Origin: an uncultured Eubacteriales bacterium
GTDB taxonomy: Bacteria; Bacillota; Clostridia; Oscillospirales; CAG-272
Direction: 5' to 3'
NCBI GenBank assembly: GCA_900545935.1
Contig: URAP01000043.1
Span: forward strand, 1-13,548
Length of the DNA stretch: 13,548 nt
Shown here: positions 1-7,395 of the stretch, piece after piece
Numbering within the stretch: the stretch's first letter is position 1
Layout of the letters: every line of letters begins with the position of its first letter
Notes under the pieces: model-generated
The model's input: only the letters and a program-made list of their open reading frames with translations
Databases searched by the model: none
What the model was told of the DNA's origin: nothing
Made by a program: the position numbers and the translations under genes

Positions 1-666
1 ACGCACGAGCGCTGAAAACTCATCGTCGGTCAGGTTTCTGTCCGCACCGTACAGCGCTGCCGAGCAAGAGTGCGAGGCTATGGCGGGGCTGCCCGCCGCC
101 TCTGCCGCCGAGATTATCTGCGCCGTGCTCTCGTGCGAGCAGTGCGAAACATCCGGCACCATTCCGCGGCGCATTATCTCACGGATAAATGCCTCGCCGA
201 GCCGTGTAAGTCCGACAGCGGTATTATGCGCGCCGCCGAGCGCATTTTCGCCGCGCCATACCGGCGCAACGAGTCGGACTCCGCAGCGGGCAAGGTACTC
301 GGTGTCTCCCTCCATCGTATCGCGGCTGACCATGGTCGCATTCTCTATCGACAGATACGGGGTGTAGCTGCGTGTGCCGCCGAAGGGCAGTGTGCTCGGG
401 TCGGCGGGACGGCTGTCTCCGTCCGGCGTACCGCTCTGAGGGGTAAGATAACGCGCGCTGTGCGAGAGGGCTGCTCTCAGGCGCTCCCACGAGGCAGCAT
501 AGCTGACCCCGGGCTCGGTGAATATCGCCCATACCTGCGAGTAGCTCTCGAAGCACCGCCCGCCGGATATGCTGGCTTGCAGAGCGTTTCGCTCGAGCGT
601 TCCGTCGCTGCGGAGAAGGGTAGTCAGGGTATCTGCGTGCAGATCGAAATAGGATAGCCTCTCCAT
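1..666 (-). CDS. Membrane dipeptidase, peptidase family M19 (partial, C-terminus off window)
   Basis: Zinc-dependent dipeptidase of the M19 (renal dipeptidase) family, which hydrolyses dipeptides. The 222 residues visible begin with ATG at 666, preceded by AGAGG at about 9 bases. All five metal ligands of the family can be placed: H10 and D12 in FDLHAD near the N-terminus, E108 in YLSIENAT, H175 in PDVSH and H199 in AIASHS. The family signature RNLTDDEF follows near residue 208. Family members are about 310-400 residues, so roughly the last third lies beyond base 1. No signal peptide is visible, so a cytoplasmic location is likely. It is the last visible gene of the lepB-rbgA-rnhB-yraN run, 169 bases after yraN, and may be transcribed with it. 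Family is secure; substrate is unknown. Confidence 0.93.
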   Translation of the reverse strand, partial: MERLSYFDLHADTLTTLLRSDGTLERNALQASISGGRCFESYSQVWAIFTEPGVSYAASWERLRAALSHSARYLTPQSGTPDGDSRPADPSTLPFGGTRSYTPYLSIENATMVSRDTMEGDTEYLARCGVRLVAPVWRGENALGGAHNTAVGLTRLGEAFIREIMRRGMVPDVSHCSHESTAQIISAAEAAGSPAIASHSCSAALYGADRNLTDDEFSALVR

Positions 667-835
667 ATTACGTAACCTCTGTTTCGTTTTATATTTCGGT
701 GGGACAGCGGATGATCCGAGTCCGAATGCCGACACCGAGCCGGAGGGCGGCTGTCGGTCGGCTGACGGATATCGGCTTTATCATGCCGTCGGTCCGCTGT
801 GCCCTGTATTGCGAGAGCCGAGTGCCACGGACGGC

Positions 836-1255
836 TCAGACGGTGGGTCTGCCGCGCCCGTCAAAGGCGTTTTCTATATGGTTTATTTCTATGACGCTGC
901 CGTCCTGTGTATACACCTCTATTACGTCAAAGCGCGGGTAGAGGTCGAGCTGATGTGTGTCAAGATACTGCCTTGCGCAGGCAATGATGCTGCGCCGTTT
1001 GCCGCGGTCAACCGCAGCCGCGCCCTGAATGAGCGTGCCCGCCGTGCGCGTCTTTACCTCGACGAACACGATGTGCCGCGAGCTGCGCGCTATGATGTCT
1101 ATCTCGCCGCGTCCCGCACGGTAGTTCCGCGCCGCTATTTCGTAGCCCTTTTTCCCGAGCAGCTCGCATGCCGCGGTCTCGCCGTCTGCACCGACGGCGC
1201 GCTTATGCTTTGCCTGCTCCTCGGGGGTGATGAATTCCGCTGCTTTGTCCTTCAT
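836..1255 (-). CDS. yraN: YraN family protein (UPF0102), predicted endonuclease-like fold
   Basis: 139-residue YraN/UPF0102 protein. The family has a restriction-endonuclease-like PD-(D/E)xK core, and its cellular role is not firmly established. The diagnostic stretches are visible: VGADGETAACELL (about 21-33), the R-x-GRGEIDIIA block (about 46-56) with candidate active-site D53, and FVEVKTR (64-70) with E66 and K68. The start is ATG 1255, with AAGAGG six bases upstream. Usual length is 115-125 residues; the extra part here is a charged N-terminal stretch of about 15 residues. It lies 143 bases downstream of rnhB, and rnhB-yraN adjacency is conserved in many bacteria, which supports both calls. 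Confidence 0.93.
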   Translation of the reverse strand: MKDKAAEFITPEEQAKHKRAVGADGETAACELLGKKGYEIAARNYRAGRGEIDIIARSSRHIVFVEVKTRTAGTLIQGAAAVDRGKRRSIIACARQYLDTHQLDLYPRFDVIEVYTQDGSVIEINHIENAFDGRGRPTV

Positions 1256-1398
1256 GCAGAGCCTCTTTTTCGGATGATTTTTTATTTCTCTTGCTCTTTG
1301 CTGCTTTTTCGGTATGTATTCCTTGCCGTTTGATTTTTTATCGGATTTTTATCCGGCTGTTTATCGGGCACTCTGCAGTTGCCCTGTCTGTGACGCGA

Positions 1399-2133
1399 TC
1401 ATTTCGCGCTGTCGGTATTACCGATCGGAGCTCTCGAAACGGTGTTTTCTGCGCTTTTTGTCTCAATGCTCTTCGACTCGACGGCATTTTTGCTCTTTTT
1501 CTCTCCGTCAGGCTTCTCCCGCTTTTCGAGGCGGAAGCTGCGGCGGTGACACGGACACGGACCGTGCTCGCTCAGCGCCTTATAGTGTGCTGCCGTCGGA
1601 TAGCCCTTATGTACGGCAATGCCGTACTGCGGGTATTGCTTGTCGAGCTCGAGGCAGATGCGGTCACGCGTTACCTTTGCGAGTATGGATGCCGCCGCTA
1701 TCGAAGGCGAAAGCGCATCGCCGTGAACCACCGTCATGGCGGGCATCGAAAAGCCCCGCGCGTAGTTGCCGTCTACGAGAACTCCGTCCGGCTGAACGGG
1801 GAGTCCCTCGACTGCGCGATTCATTGCGAGCATTGATGCCTCGCGGATGTTCAGTCGGTCTATCTCCTCCGGTGATGCTTCGGCTATGCTGTATGCTATC
1901 GCCGCATCGGTTATCTCGGTGTACAGCCGCTCGCGCTGCTTCTCACTCAGCTTTTTGGAGTCACCGAGCCCTTCGAGCACAAGCCCGCGCGGCAGTATTA
2001 CGGCGGCGGCAACGACCGGACCGCAGAGCGGGCCTCTGCCCGCCTCGTCGCAGCCTGCAACGGTGCCGAGCGGACACAGTTCCTCCTCAAGCTCATAGGT
2101 CAGCGGAATGTATTCTTTCTTTTTTGCGCACAT
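1399..2133 (-). CDS. rnhB: Ribonuclease HII
   Basis: RNase HII cleaves RNA in RNA-DNA hybrids and starts removal of single ribonucleotides misincorporated into DNA. The four-carboxylate active site is visible: D29 and E30 in AGCDEAGRG, D121 in VLVDGN and D139 in VVHGDALS. It is followed by the signature SIAAASILAKVTRD and by HKGYPT. I chose ATG 2133 (MCAKKKEY) because AGAGG sits five bases before it; an in-frame ATG at 2160 would add nine residues but lacks a good ribosome binding site. The protein continues about 40 residues past the usual RRSF end with a Lys/Ser/Glu-rich tail, probably disordered. It is third in the lepB-rbgA-rnhB-yraN run. Confidence 0.95.
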   Translation of the reverse strand: MCAKKKEYIPLTYELEEELCPLGTVAGCDEAGRGPLCGPVVAAAVILPRGLVLEGLGDSKKLSEKQRERLYTEITDAAIAYSIAEASPEEIDRLNIREASMLAMNRAVEGLPVQPDGVLVDGNYARGFSMPAMTVVHGDALSPSIAAASILAKVTRDRICLELDKQYPQYGIAVHKGYPTAAHYKALSEHGPCPCHRRSFRLEKREKPDGEKKSKNAVESKSIETKSAENTVSRAPIGNTDSAK

Positions 2134-2274
2134 ATTATCCTCTGAATTTCTCGACCGCATAGGTCATTGCTCGCTGCAGCGCATGCGGCTTTGCCGTACA
2201 GATACGTTCGGCAACTGTTCTTTTGATTTGTAATGGGGATAGGTAAAAATGCCCGCGCCTGATGCCTTGCTCCG

Positions 2275-3177
2275 TCAGCCGCGCGGCTTGCCGGGCATTG
2301 GACGCTCGAGCGAAATCCTGCCTATCTTGGAGCCTCGAAATTCGTCGAGCAGCATGACCGCGGTGCGCTCGTCGCTCACCTCGCCGCCGGAGACGAGAAA
2401 GCCGCGCTTGCGTCCTATCAGCTGAAACAGCTCATAGTCGGTCAGCTCTTCTATCTCCTCGTGCCCGCCGAGCTTATATCTTGCGCAGAGCAGATCTGGG
2501 TAGAGCTCGCGCAGACGGTTGCAGAGAATGACCGCAAGCCCCTCGGTGTCGAGTATCGCATCGCGGATCGCGCCGGTCAGGGCGAGATTTTCGCCGACTC
2601 GCTTTTCCTCGAATTTCGGCCACAGCACGCCGGGCATGTCGAGCAGATCGAGCCCGCCCTGCGCCTTTATCCATTGCTTTTTAAGCGTAACGCCGGGTCT
2701 GTCCTCGGTGCGCGCTTTCTTTGCGCCCGCGAGGCGATTGATGAGCGAGGACTTTCCGACATTCGGAATGCCCACCACCATTGCACGTACGGCTCTGCCG
2801 CTCATACCCTTTTCCTCAAACCGCGCCAGCTTGTCCGCAAGCAGCTCGCGTACCGCGCCCGGCAGCTCCTTTATTCCCGCGCCGGTGGTGCAGTCGGTAA
2901 AGGCACAGCCGCCGCCTGCCTCCTCGAACGCCCTGCGCCAGCGCGCGGTGATGTCGGGGTCGGCGAGCGATATCTTGTTAAAGACCGAGATTATCGGCTT
3001 GTCGCCGACCAGCTTTTTTATCTCCGGATTGCGCGAGCTGAGCGGTATTCTTGCGTCGAGCACCTCTATGACTATGTCAACGAGAGGCAGACTCTGCTTG
3101 ATTATTCGCCGCGTCCGCGCCATATGACCGGGAAACCAGTTTATATTATTTCTCGTGGTATGCTGCTCTCCTGCCAT
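2275..3177 (-). CDS. rbgA: Ribosome biogenesis GTPase RbgA (YlqF)
   Basis: Circularly permuted GTPase that promotes a late step of 50S ribosomal subunit assembly in Firmicutes (RbgA/YlqF). The 300 residues show the N-terminal WFPGHM hallmark (14-19), the DARIPLSSRNP block (41-51), and then motifs in permuted order: G4 as NKIS (67-70), the P-loop GIPNVGKSS (136-144), the PGVT switch (161-164) and DMPG (180-183). G4 normally reads NKxD, and the aspartate is a serine here. The C-terminal helical domain is complete. The start is ATG 3177, with AAAGGAG seven bases upstream. It sits between lepB and rnhB, the usual Firmicutes order, with 118- and 141-base gaps on either side. Confidence 0.96.
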   Translation of the reverse strand: MAGEQHTTRNNINWFPGHMARTRRIIKQSLPLVDIVIEVLDARIPLSSRNPEIKKLVGDKPIISVFNKISLADPDITARWRRAFEEAGGGCAFTDCTTGAGIKELPGAVRELLADKLARFEEKGMSGRAVRAMVVGIPNVGKSSLINRLAGAKKARTEDRPGVTLKKQWIKAQGGLDLLDMPGVLWPKFEEKRVGENLALTGAIRDAILDTEGLAVILCNRLRELYPDLLCARYKLGGHEEIEELTDYELFQLIGRKRGFLVSGGEVSDERTAVMLLDEFRGSKIGRISLERPMPGKPRG

Positions 3178-3295
3178 TGCATGGCTCCTTTCTGTTGCTT
3201 TCTCTGTCGGGCACGGTGCGTCCCGGGAATTTGAATATCATATGCCGCGGCTAATACCCTTCGACCCGCAGACAAGCTCCGCGGATACAGTGCCG

Positions 3296-4090
3296 TCAGA
3301 GCGTGCCGAAGCGGCTAATCGGAAAGAGGCGGAATATGACGTGACCTACGACAAGGCGGTTGTCGATTATTCCGACACGCGAGGAGCGCGAATCGAGCGA
3401 GCCGTTGCGGTTGTCGCCCATTACAAACACGCTGTCCTCGGGAACGGTGAGAGGAAATTGCATGTCGCGCGAGAGCATGCTCTGCCCCTCAATGTAGTTG
3501 ATGCTGTAGTCGCCGCCCGATTTTTTCTCGCCGATGACAGTGTAGCTTCCGTCGGATTCGAGCTTTGTCGTAGCCCGGCTTTCGTTCAGCGGCTCGCCGT
3601 CTACGGTGACAGTCCAGGTATCAAAATCGATATCTACCGTCTGACCGCCGGTCGCTATTATGCGCTTCACTATCGGCTCGTCGTAGCCGAGCGACGGGGA
3701 CTGTGCAACGATAATGTCGCCCTGCTTCGGCGTATAGCCGAGCTCTTCTATTATCAGAATGTCGCCGTTGTTCAGCGTCGGGACCATCGACGTGCCGTCG
3801 ACGGGCGAATGGCGGAAAAGAAAGGTGACTATCAGCAGCACGACCGCAAAGCATCCCGCGAACATCTCCACCCACTCGATGAGCGAGACCGAAAAGCCGC
3901 TCTCGCCGCTTTCGCTGTCGCCGTTCTGCGCCGCGTCGGCTTGTATGCCGGAGCTTTGTGCGTCGGTCGCGTTCTGAACCATGGGTGCGCTCTGCGGCAC
4001 TGCTCCGCCGCTTCTTGCCTCCTCCGCACTGTCCGTCGGAGTCTCGGTCCGTGAATCCCGAGACGGGAAACTTCTGCTGTCGTGATCCAT
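3296..4090 (-). CDS. lepB: Signal peptidase I
   Basis: Membrane-bound serine protease that removes signal peptides from exported proteins on the outer face of the membrane. Of 264 residues, about 1-66 are a hydrophilic Asp/Ser/Ala-rich cytoplasmic stretch that is longer than usual. Residues 70-92 form one transmembrane segment (IEWVEMFAGCFAVVLLIVTF). The catalytic serine S101 lies in DGTSMVPTL, the catalytic lysine K142 in IVKRIIATGG, and the conserved MGDNRNGSLDSR motif at 224-235. A single N-terminal anchor is typical of Gram-positive enzymes. The start is ATG 4090, with AGAGGTG seven bases upstream. It is the first gene of the minus-strand run. The rplS gene often found upstream in Firmicutes is absent; an insertion-sequence remnant is there instead. 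Confidence 0.95.
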   Translation of the reverse strand: MDHDSRSFPSRDSRTETPTDSAEEARSGGAVPQSAPMVQNATDAQSSGIQADAAQNGDSESGESGFSVSLIEWVEMFAGCFAVVLLIVTFLFRHSPVDGTSMVPTLNNGDILIIEELGYTPKQGDIIVAQSPSLGYDEPIVKRIIATGGQTVDIDFDTWTVTVDGEPLNESRATTKLESDGSYTVIGEKKSGGDYSINYIEGQSMLSRDMQFPLTVPEDSVFVMGDNRNGSLDSRSSRVGIIDNRLVVGHVIFRLFPISRFGTL

Positions 4091-4174
4091 ATAGGTACAC
4101 CTCTGTTTACTCGATTTTTTTGTCGTGACTGTTTATTGAAATGCTGTTGATGATATTCGATCGTGCAGTGAATT

Positions 4175-4200
4175 GTGCGACCTGCGTGACGCAGGCGCAC
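4175..4200 (-). promoter_or_regulatory. Hairpin in the lepB leader
   Basis: The arms GTGCG-A-CCTGCG and CGCAGG-CGCAC form 11 base pairs with one bulged base and a three-base loop. It lies within the predicted 5' untranslated region of lepB, about 85 bases before the start codon, and no run of T follows it in either direction, so it does not look like a terminator. It could stabilise the mRNA or regulate expression. The rest of 4091-4440 shows no gene. Confidence 0.5.
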
Positions 4201-4270
4201 TGCCGTCGTCAGACCGCCGCATCAGGTGCGCGGTAATGCCGACAAACACTCCCTCACTATACAAAGAAAA

Positions 4271-4299
4271 TTATATCATAAAACACCTCCGCGCACAAG
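4271..4299 (-). promoter_or_regulatory. Predicted sigma-A promoter of lepB operon
   Basis: Read on the minus strand, TTGTGC (4299-4294), a 17-base spacer, then TATAAT (4276-4271) preceded by TGA, an extended -10. The -35 is weak but the extended -10 is good. It would give a leader of roughly 175 bases for lepB. The surrounding 4255-4345 is very AT-rich compared with its neighbours. Confidence 0.6.
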
Positions 4300-4371
4300 T
4301 ACATAATTATTAAATTTGTTAATTTTACTGTGTGATTACAATAGATGTGTTACACCGAGAAAAAAAGAATG

Positions 4372-4439
4372 GCAATTGAGAGTCAAAGGTGTTACAGTTA
4401 AGTTACCACACCCAAAGCGACAAGGAGACTCTCGATTGC
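4372..4439 (+). repeat. Inverted repeat spanning the transposase leader
   Basis: GCAATTGAGAGTC (4372-4384) pairs with GACTCTCGATTGC (4427-4439) over 13 positions with one G-T wobble. The right arm ends at the base before the ATG of the transposase remnant and overlaps its AAGGAG ribosome binding site. Such a fold would hide the start site, a device known in several insertion sequences for limiting transposase translation. Function here is inferred. Confidence 0.5.
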
Positions 4440-4440
4440 T

Positions 4441-4570
4441 ATGAAAAGTGTAACACAAGATATGAGGCTTCGTTTTTCGCAAATGCAATTACTTTCCCGT
4501 GCGCCCGCTCAACCGGAGCTCTCCCAAGGCAACTCTCGACAATTTCTTGAACCTTGGTGCGACATATCAT
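4441..4570 (+). pseudogene. Insertion-sequence transposase remnant (internal deletion)
   Basis: Both ends of a DDE/integrase-core transposase remain while the middle is missing. ATG 4441, preceded by AAGGAG, starts MKSVTQDMRLRFSQ, which matches my memory of the N-terminus of a Firmicutes IS transposase family (MKSVTQDMRYR...). From about 4470, one frame over (+2 relative to window base 1), the reading is RKCNYFPVRPLN and then SSPKATLDNFLNLGATYH. This matches the C-terminal NNFPMRPLGWKSP...FL..GVTY of the same family. The intact protein would be over 300 residues, so nearly 900 bases are gone. The usual stop codon after GVTY is lost, so the frame runs on into the next coding stretch. The family (IS3/IS481-like integrase group) is from memory and would need a database search. 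Confidence 0.65.
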
Positions 4571-5215
4571 TCGGATGTCTGTATCTTTCCTGACGATTAT
4601 GAAACCGAAGATGAATATACCGAAGCACTTGAAGAAGCCAAACACGCTTGGCGAGATGCCTGTGAGGACGGATCAGACTTTGGGGTTGATCCCGAAGATT
4701 ATGAAACCGAAGAAGAATATTCGGAAGCACTCGATGAGGCAAGAAGTAGTTGGCGAGACACTTGCGAGGATGGAGCCGATGCCGGTGCAGACCCCGATGA
4801 CTATGATACCGAGGAAGAATACGAGCAGGCTCTTGAAGAAGCCAAAGACGCCGGTGGCGGAATAACCCTGTCGTTATCTGTTGAATGTCCGGCACTTGAT
4901 AAGCCGGAAGAAATAAAGGAGTCCGATTTCCCCAACAAACGCAGATATAACGCCGCCTATACCCTTGCAAATGAGTTCATCTGTTACGGCAGCGATGAAT
5001 ATGAGCAGCGGGAAAAAGACTGCTGCAAGTTCATTTTGGAAAAAGCAGATACGGTGCCGGCAGCCAACTACTTGTCGCACGAAGCCGGATTCCTATATAC
5101 CTTTTGTTTTGACTTTGTTCTGACGAGCGACGATGCAAAAGCATTCCTATATGCAGACTCAACAAAACGGCGAGTCCATAGCCGGAATGACATCACCGTC
5201 AAAGTGAATATCTAA
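4499..5215 (+). pseudogene. Chimeric ORF: transposase tail fused to acidic 34-residue-repeat protein fragment
   Basis: This open frame of 238 residues is probably not an intact gene. Residues 1-24, from a GTG, are the transposase C-terminus. From about residue 29 it is an acidic protein with repeats headed DYETEDEY, DYETEEEY and DYDTEEEY, each followed by ALEEAK-type helices and W-RD-CEDG. Next comes a conserved-looking block, DFPNKRRYNAAYTLANEF, then CCKFILEKAD and AANYLSHEAGFLY (about 140-201). I recall longer gut-Clostridia proteins with the same repeats and block. After FLY the sequence turns unlike them and stops, so the 3' end also looks truncated. There is no convincing ribosome binding site for GTG 4499. 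A strong terminator follows directly. Function is unknown; it could still be expressed from the IS leader. Confidence 0.6.
4595..4852 (+). repeat. Tandem 102-bp (34-residue) coding repeats
   Basis: Three copies of a D-Y-(E/D)-T-E-(D/E)-E-Y unit begin at 4595, 4697 and 4799, exactly 102 bases apart. The third copy is incomplete and runs into a Gly-Gly-Gly turn. The copies are diverged at DNA level but keep the acidic helix and the W-RD-CEDG linker. Confidence 0.85.
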
Positions 5216-5218
5216 CCC

Positions 5219-5250
5219 GAAAAGGCAGGTCTAAAAACCTGCCTTTTCTT
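5219..5250 (+). terminator. Intrinsic terminator after the chimeric ORF
   Basis: GAAAAGGCAGGT (5219-5230) pairs perfectly with ACCTGCCTTTTC (5237-5248), a 12-bp stem with a six-base loop, and the T-rich side follows. It starts four bases after the stop codon. The A-rich left arm means it could also work on the minus strand. Confidence 0.88.
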
Positions 5251-5285
5251 TATAACCGTCTCGGGCTATCTGATGGGGGTTAATA

Positions 5286-5317
5286 GAAAAATGCAGCGCT
5301 TAAGCGCTGCATTTTTC
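5286..5317. terminator. Perfect 32-bp palindrome, probable bidirectional terminator
   Basis: GAAAAATGCAGCGCTT is followed immediately by its exact reverse complement, AAGCGCTGCATTTTTC. The GC core flanked by A and T runs on both sides fits a terminator for either strand, 36 bases beyond the preceding one. It insulates the remnant patch from the promoter at 5348. The gene-free stretch 5216-5529 holds this, the terminator before it, the promoter and an untranslated leader. Confidence 0.75.
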
Positions 5318-5347
5318 ACCTTTTCATAAGGGACTTGTCGAAATGCA

Positions 5348-5376
5348 TTGACTCGCTGGTGCATCGCGGCTATAAT
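5348..5376 (+). promoter_or_regulatory. Sigma-A promoter for the deformylase-like gene
   Basis: TTGACT (5348-5353), exactly 17 bases, TATAAT (5371-5376). Transcription would start near 5383, giving a leader of about 147 bases before ATG 5530. No short reading frame with a ribosome binding site is evident in that leader. The 9-base string ATGCATTGA occurs at 5343, overlapping the -35, and again at 5399. Confidence 0.82.
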
Positions 5377-5529
5377 GTGAGTAGTGGTTTTTTCACGCAT
5401 GCATTGAATGCGGCGATTTGCGCAGAGTGCTTAACGTTGGAGTTTTGTGTGCTGCGTCGCTTATGCGGTGCGATGTCGGAGGCTGCAAGCGGCGTGCGGC
5501 GGAGATATAGACAGAATTTGAGGCTTGAA

Positions 5530-5946
5530 ATGGTAAAGGAATTGATACACGACCCGATTTTTCTCGGTATGCGCTCGGAGCCCGCGACGCGGGAGGATCT
5601 GCAGACGGCGCGGGACTTGCTTGACACGCTGACGGAGCACCGTGACGAGTGTGTCGGCATGGCGGCGAACATGATAGGCGTATGTCGGCGGATATTTATA
5701 GTATTCGACAACGAGGGCGCGTATATGACTATGTTCAATCCCGAGATAATCAAGCGTGACGGCGCATATGAGACCGAGGAGGGCTGTCTTTCACTGCTCG
5801 GCGGATCGCGCCGCTGCACGCGCTTCAAAACGGTCAAGGTCAGATGGCAGACGGCTGATTTTCAGACCCGCGTAAAGAATTTCAGCGGATTTACTGCGCA
5901 GATAATTCAGCACGAGATAGATCACTGCGACGGGATTTTGATCTGA
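5530..5946 (+). CDS. Peptide deformylase-like protein with variant motif 1
   Basis: 138-residue member of the peptide deformylase family, which removes the formyl group from new proteins. The metal site is present: C86 in EEGCLSL and H128/H132 in IIQHEIDH, with catalytic E129. Motif 1, normally GxGLAAPQ, reads VGMAANMIG (42-50), so the conserved P and Q are replaced by N and M. The Q normally helps bind the reaction intermediate, so activity may be weak or altered. I recall a Clostridia subfamily with this exact variant alongside a normal Def. The start is ATG 5530, with GAGG six bases upstream; upstream in-frame starts (5473, 5335) lack ribosome binding sites. It is monocistronic under the promoter at 5348, and converges on the gene ending at 5984. 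Confidence 0.85.
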   Translation: MVKELIHDPIFLGMRSEPATREDLQTARDLLDTLTEHRDECVGMAANMIGVCRRIFIVFDNEGAYMTMFNPEIIKRDGAYETEEGCLSLLGGSRRCTRFKTVKVRWQTADFQTRVKNFSGFTAQIIQHEIDHCDGILI

Positions 5947-5983
5947 GATCGTCCGTGCGGGTCATACGGTCGTTCGGGCTACA

Positions 5984-6154
5984 TCAGTCGTCATCAAGTG
6001 ACCAATCCGAGACGAAGTGGATATCACCGCTATCCATATCCATTGCCATGTTATCGTCCATGCGAAACATGAGGTCGCCGTCGGAGTCTAATGCAAAATT
6101 GTCTGAGAGGGGAAATGCAAAATCTCCGTCGTCGAAATCAAAAATGTCTCTCAT
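5984..6154 (-). CDS. Small acidic protein, 56 residues, coupled to upstream HTH gene
   Basis: Starts MRDIFDFDDGDFAFPLSDN and ends WSLDDD. Its ATG (6154-6152) overlaps the TGA of the 414-residue gene as ATGA, and AAAGGAG stands eight bases before it inside the end of that gene, so the two are translationally coupled. It is highly acidic, with about one Asp in four residues, and has the pattern LDSDGDLMFRMDDNMAMDMDSGDIHF, in which short strand-like blocks alternate with D-rich turns. No known domain is recognised; I have a vague memory of similar unnamed Clostridia proteins. The tight coupling suggests a partner of the upstream protein, perhaps a DNA mimic or an antagonist, but that is only a guess. 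Confidence 0.72.
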   Translation of the reverse strand: MRDIFDFDDGDFAFPLSDNFALDSDGDLMFRMDDNMAMDMDSGDIHFVSDWSLDDD

Positions 6155-7395
6155 ACCGTGTGCTCCTTTCCGAGATTTTTAATCTGCTTGTATATATCGT
6201 TGAGGTTATTTATCAATGTCTGAGTATGGCGGTCGCCCGATTTTTTTGATACGACCGCAATATTTGTGATAATACCGTCATATGTTCTTTTATTTCTGAA
6301 GCTGACGAAATTGCCGTCATCATAAAAGTCATAATTTTCTCGCCATGAGTTTTCGTCATAGCACTCGCTTTGAAGGGAATCATTTATCAGCCCATTGAGC
6401 TTGTCAAGGGTGGCTTTGCTATGCTCTATCATCTTTTCAAGTGCGCGGTTTGCGAACGGTTTGCCCTCCGCGATAAGAAAGTCGAGCAGCTGAGAGATAT
6501 ACGGATAAACGAAGGTTCGTTCTTTCCCGTTTTTGTCACAGCAATTTTGGCTGCTCTGAATGTCAAAGCTGTCGGTGAAATACTCCAGTATCTTATTATC
6601 GGAATTCGCTATGCGCTTTACGACGCTCGCGTCATAGTGCGAATTGACTTCGGGATGTGAGCAGGACAGGTAGTTGGCTCTGAAATACAGCCCCGGAATT
6701 TCGCGTGCGCGAAGGTCACCGAGCATTTTTAAATCGCGGTTATCGCAGGCGATCGGTATGATTTGTATCCGCAGCCGATCATCTTCCGTCAATCGGGAAT
6801 GTAGATGATTCATAGAATTACGTGTGTATATGGCAGAGTCATTTTCACAATTATCGGAGTCGTTTCCCTGAATTTTTGCTCCCGCGCCGAAGGTTATGAC
6901 GTAATCTTTATCCCGTCCGCTGTCAAACCATATGCAATGTTTATCCATAAGGAATTTTATAAAGTCGTAGTTCTGAAATTCTATGGCATATTCGATTATG
7001 GTTTTGCCGAACTCGTCCATGTAGAGGAAAGGTTTGTCCGCTCTGTCGATATACTCCTGCCATTCTTTTTTGCTCTTAGACTGTGCTATGTAGTAGTTTG
7101 ATACCTGTTTCGGCAGTGCGGGACCCGAATCGCCCGCGCTGAGTATCCGCTCGAATGACACGCCGAGCAGCTTTGAGAATACGGGTAGATCGTCGATCTG
7201 AATGTTCTTTTTCCCGTTTTTTATCTGTGACAGCTTGTTTCTCCTGTTTTGGACGGATACTTTGTCTGTGGGCTCGTTGTTTTCTTCAAGCCATTTGTTG
7301 CAGAATTCGCTTGACGACTTAAATTTTTTGTCGATTAATCCGGAAATGTATTCTCCGATGGCTACCGAGTCGATTATGAATATGTGATTACCCAT
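6151..7395 (-). CDS. HTH (XRE-like) N-terminal, ankyrin-like regulator, 414 residues
   Basis: Residues about 10-90 resemble a helix-turn-helix of the XRE type, with RRNKLSQIKNGKKNIQIDDL and LPVFSKLLGVSFERIL. The motif is embedded in a longer N-terminal region than usual. Residues about 125-160 (FLYMDEFGKTIIEYAIEF, then NYDFIKFLMDK) look like an ankyrin-type helical pair, and a similar pattern recurs weakly later (residues 280-330). The rest is unrecognised. The start is ATG 7395, with GAGG seven bases upstream, under a good promoter. It probably binds DNA near its own promoter and uses the C-terminal part for protein or ligand sensing. It overlaps the 56-residue acidic gene by four bases. The HTH call is fairly safe, the ankyrin call moderate, and the biological role unknown. 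Confidence 0.75.
   Translation of the reverse strand: MGNHIFIIDSVAIGEYISGLIDKKFKSSSEFCNKWLEENNEPTDKVSVQNRRNKLSQIKNGKKNIQIDDLPVFSKLLGVSFERILSAGDSGPALPKQVSNYYIAQSKSKKEWQEYIDRADKPFLYMDEFGKTIIEYAIEFQNYDFIKFLMDKHCIWFDSGRDKDYVITFGAGAKIQGNDSDNCENDSAIYTRNSMNHLHSRLTEDDRLRIQIIPIACDNRDLKMLGDLRAREIPGLYFRANYLSCSHPEVNSHYDASVVKRIANSDNKILEYFTDSFDIQSSQNCCDKNGKERTFVYPYISQLLDFLIAEGKPFANRALEKMIEHSKATLDKLNGLINDSLQSECYDENSWRENYDFYDDGNFVSFRNKRTYDGIITNIAVVSKKSGDRHTQTLINNLNDIYKQIKNLGKEHTV

Noticed and set aside
1314..2162. 282-codon plus-strand open frame opposite rnhB
   Set aside because: Arg/Ser/Cys-rich low-information translation antisense to rnhB, typical of a shadow frame in GC-rich DNA.
2275..2330. Terminator overlapping the end of rbgA (arms ATGCCCG and CGGGCAT followed by T)
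   Set aside because: The arms are about 40 bases apart with no good inner pairing, so the hairpin is not convincing.
2461..3234. 257-codon plus-strand open frame opposite rbgA
   Set aside because: Antisense to RbgA with all its GTPase motifs; no family resemblance.
5335..5529. N-terminal extension of the deformylase-like protein
   Set aside because: It would start upstream of the predicted transcription start or without a ribosome binding site, and does not match the family; ATG 5530 has a good site.
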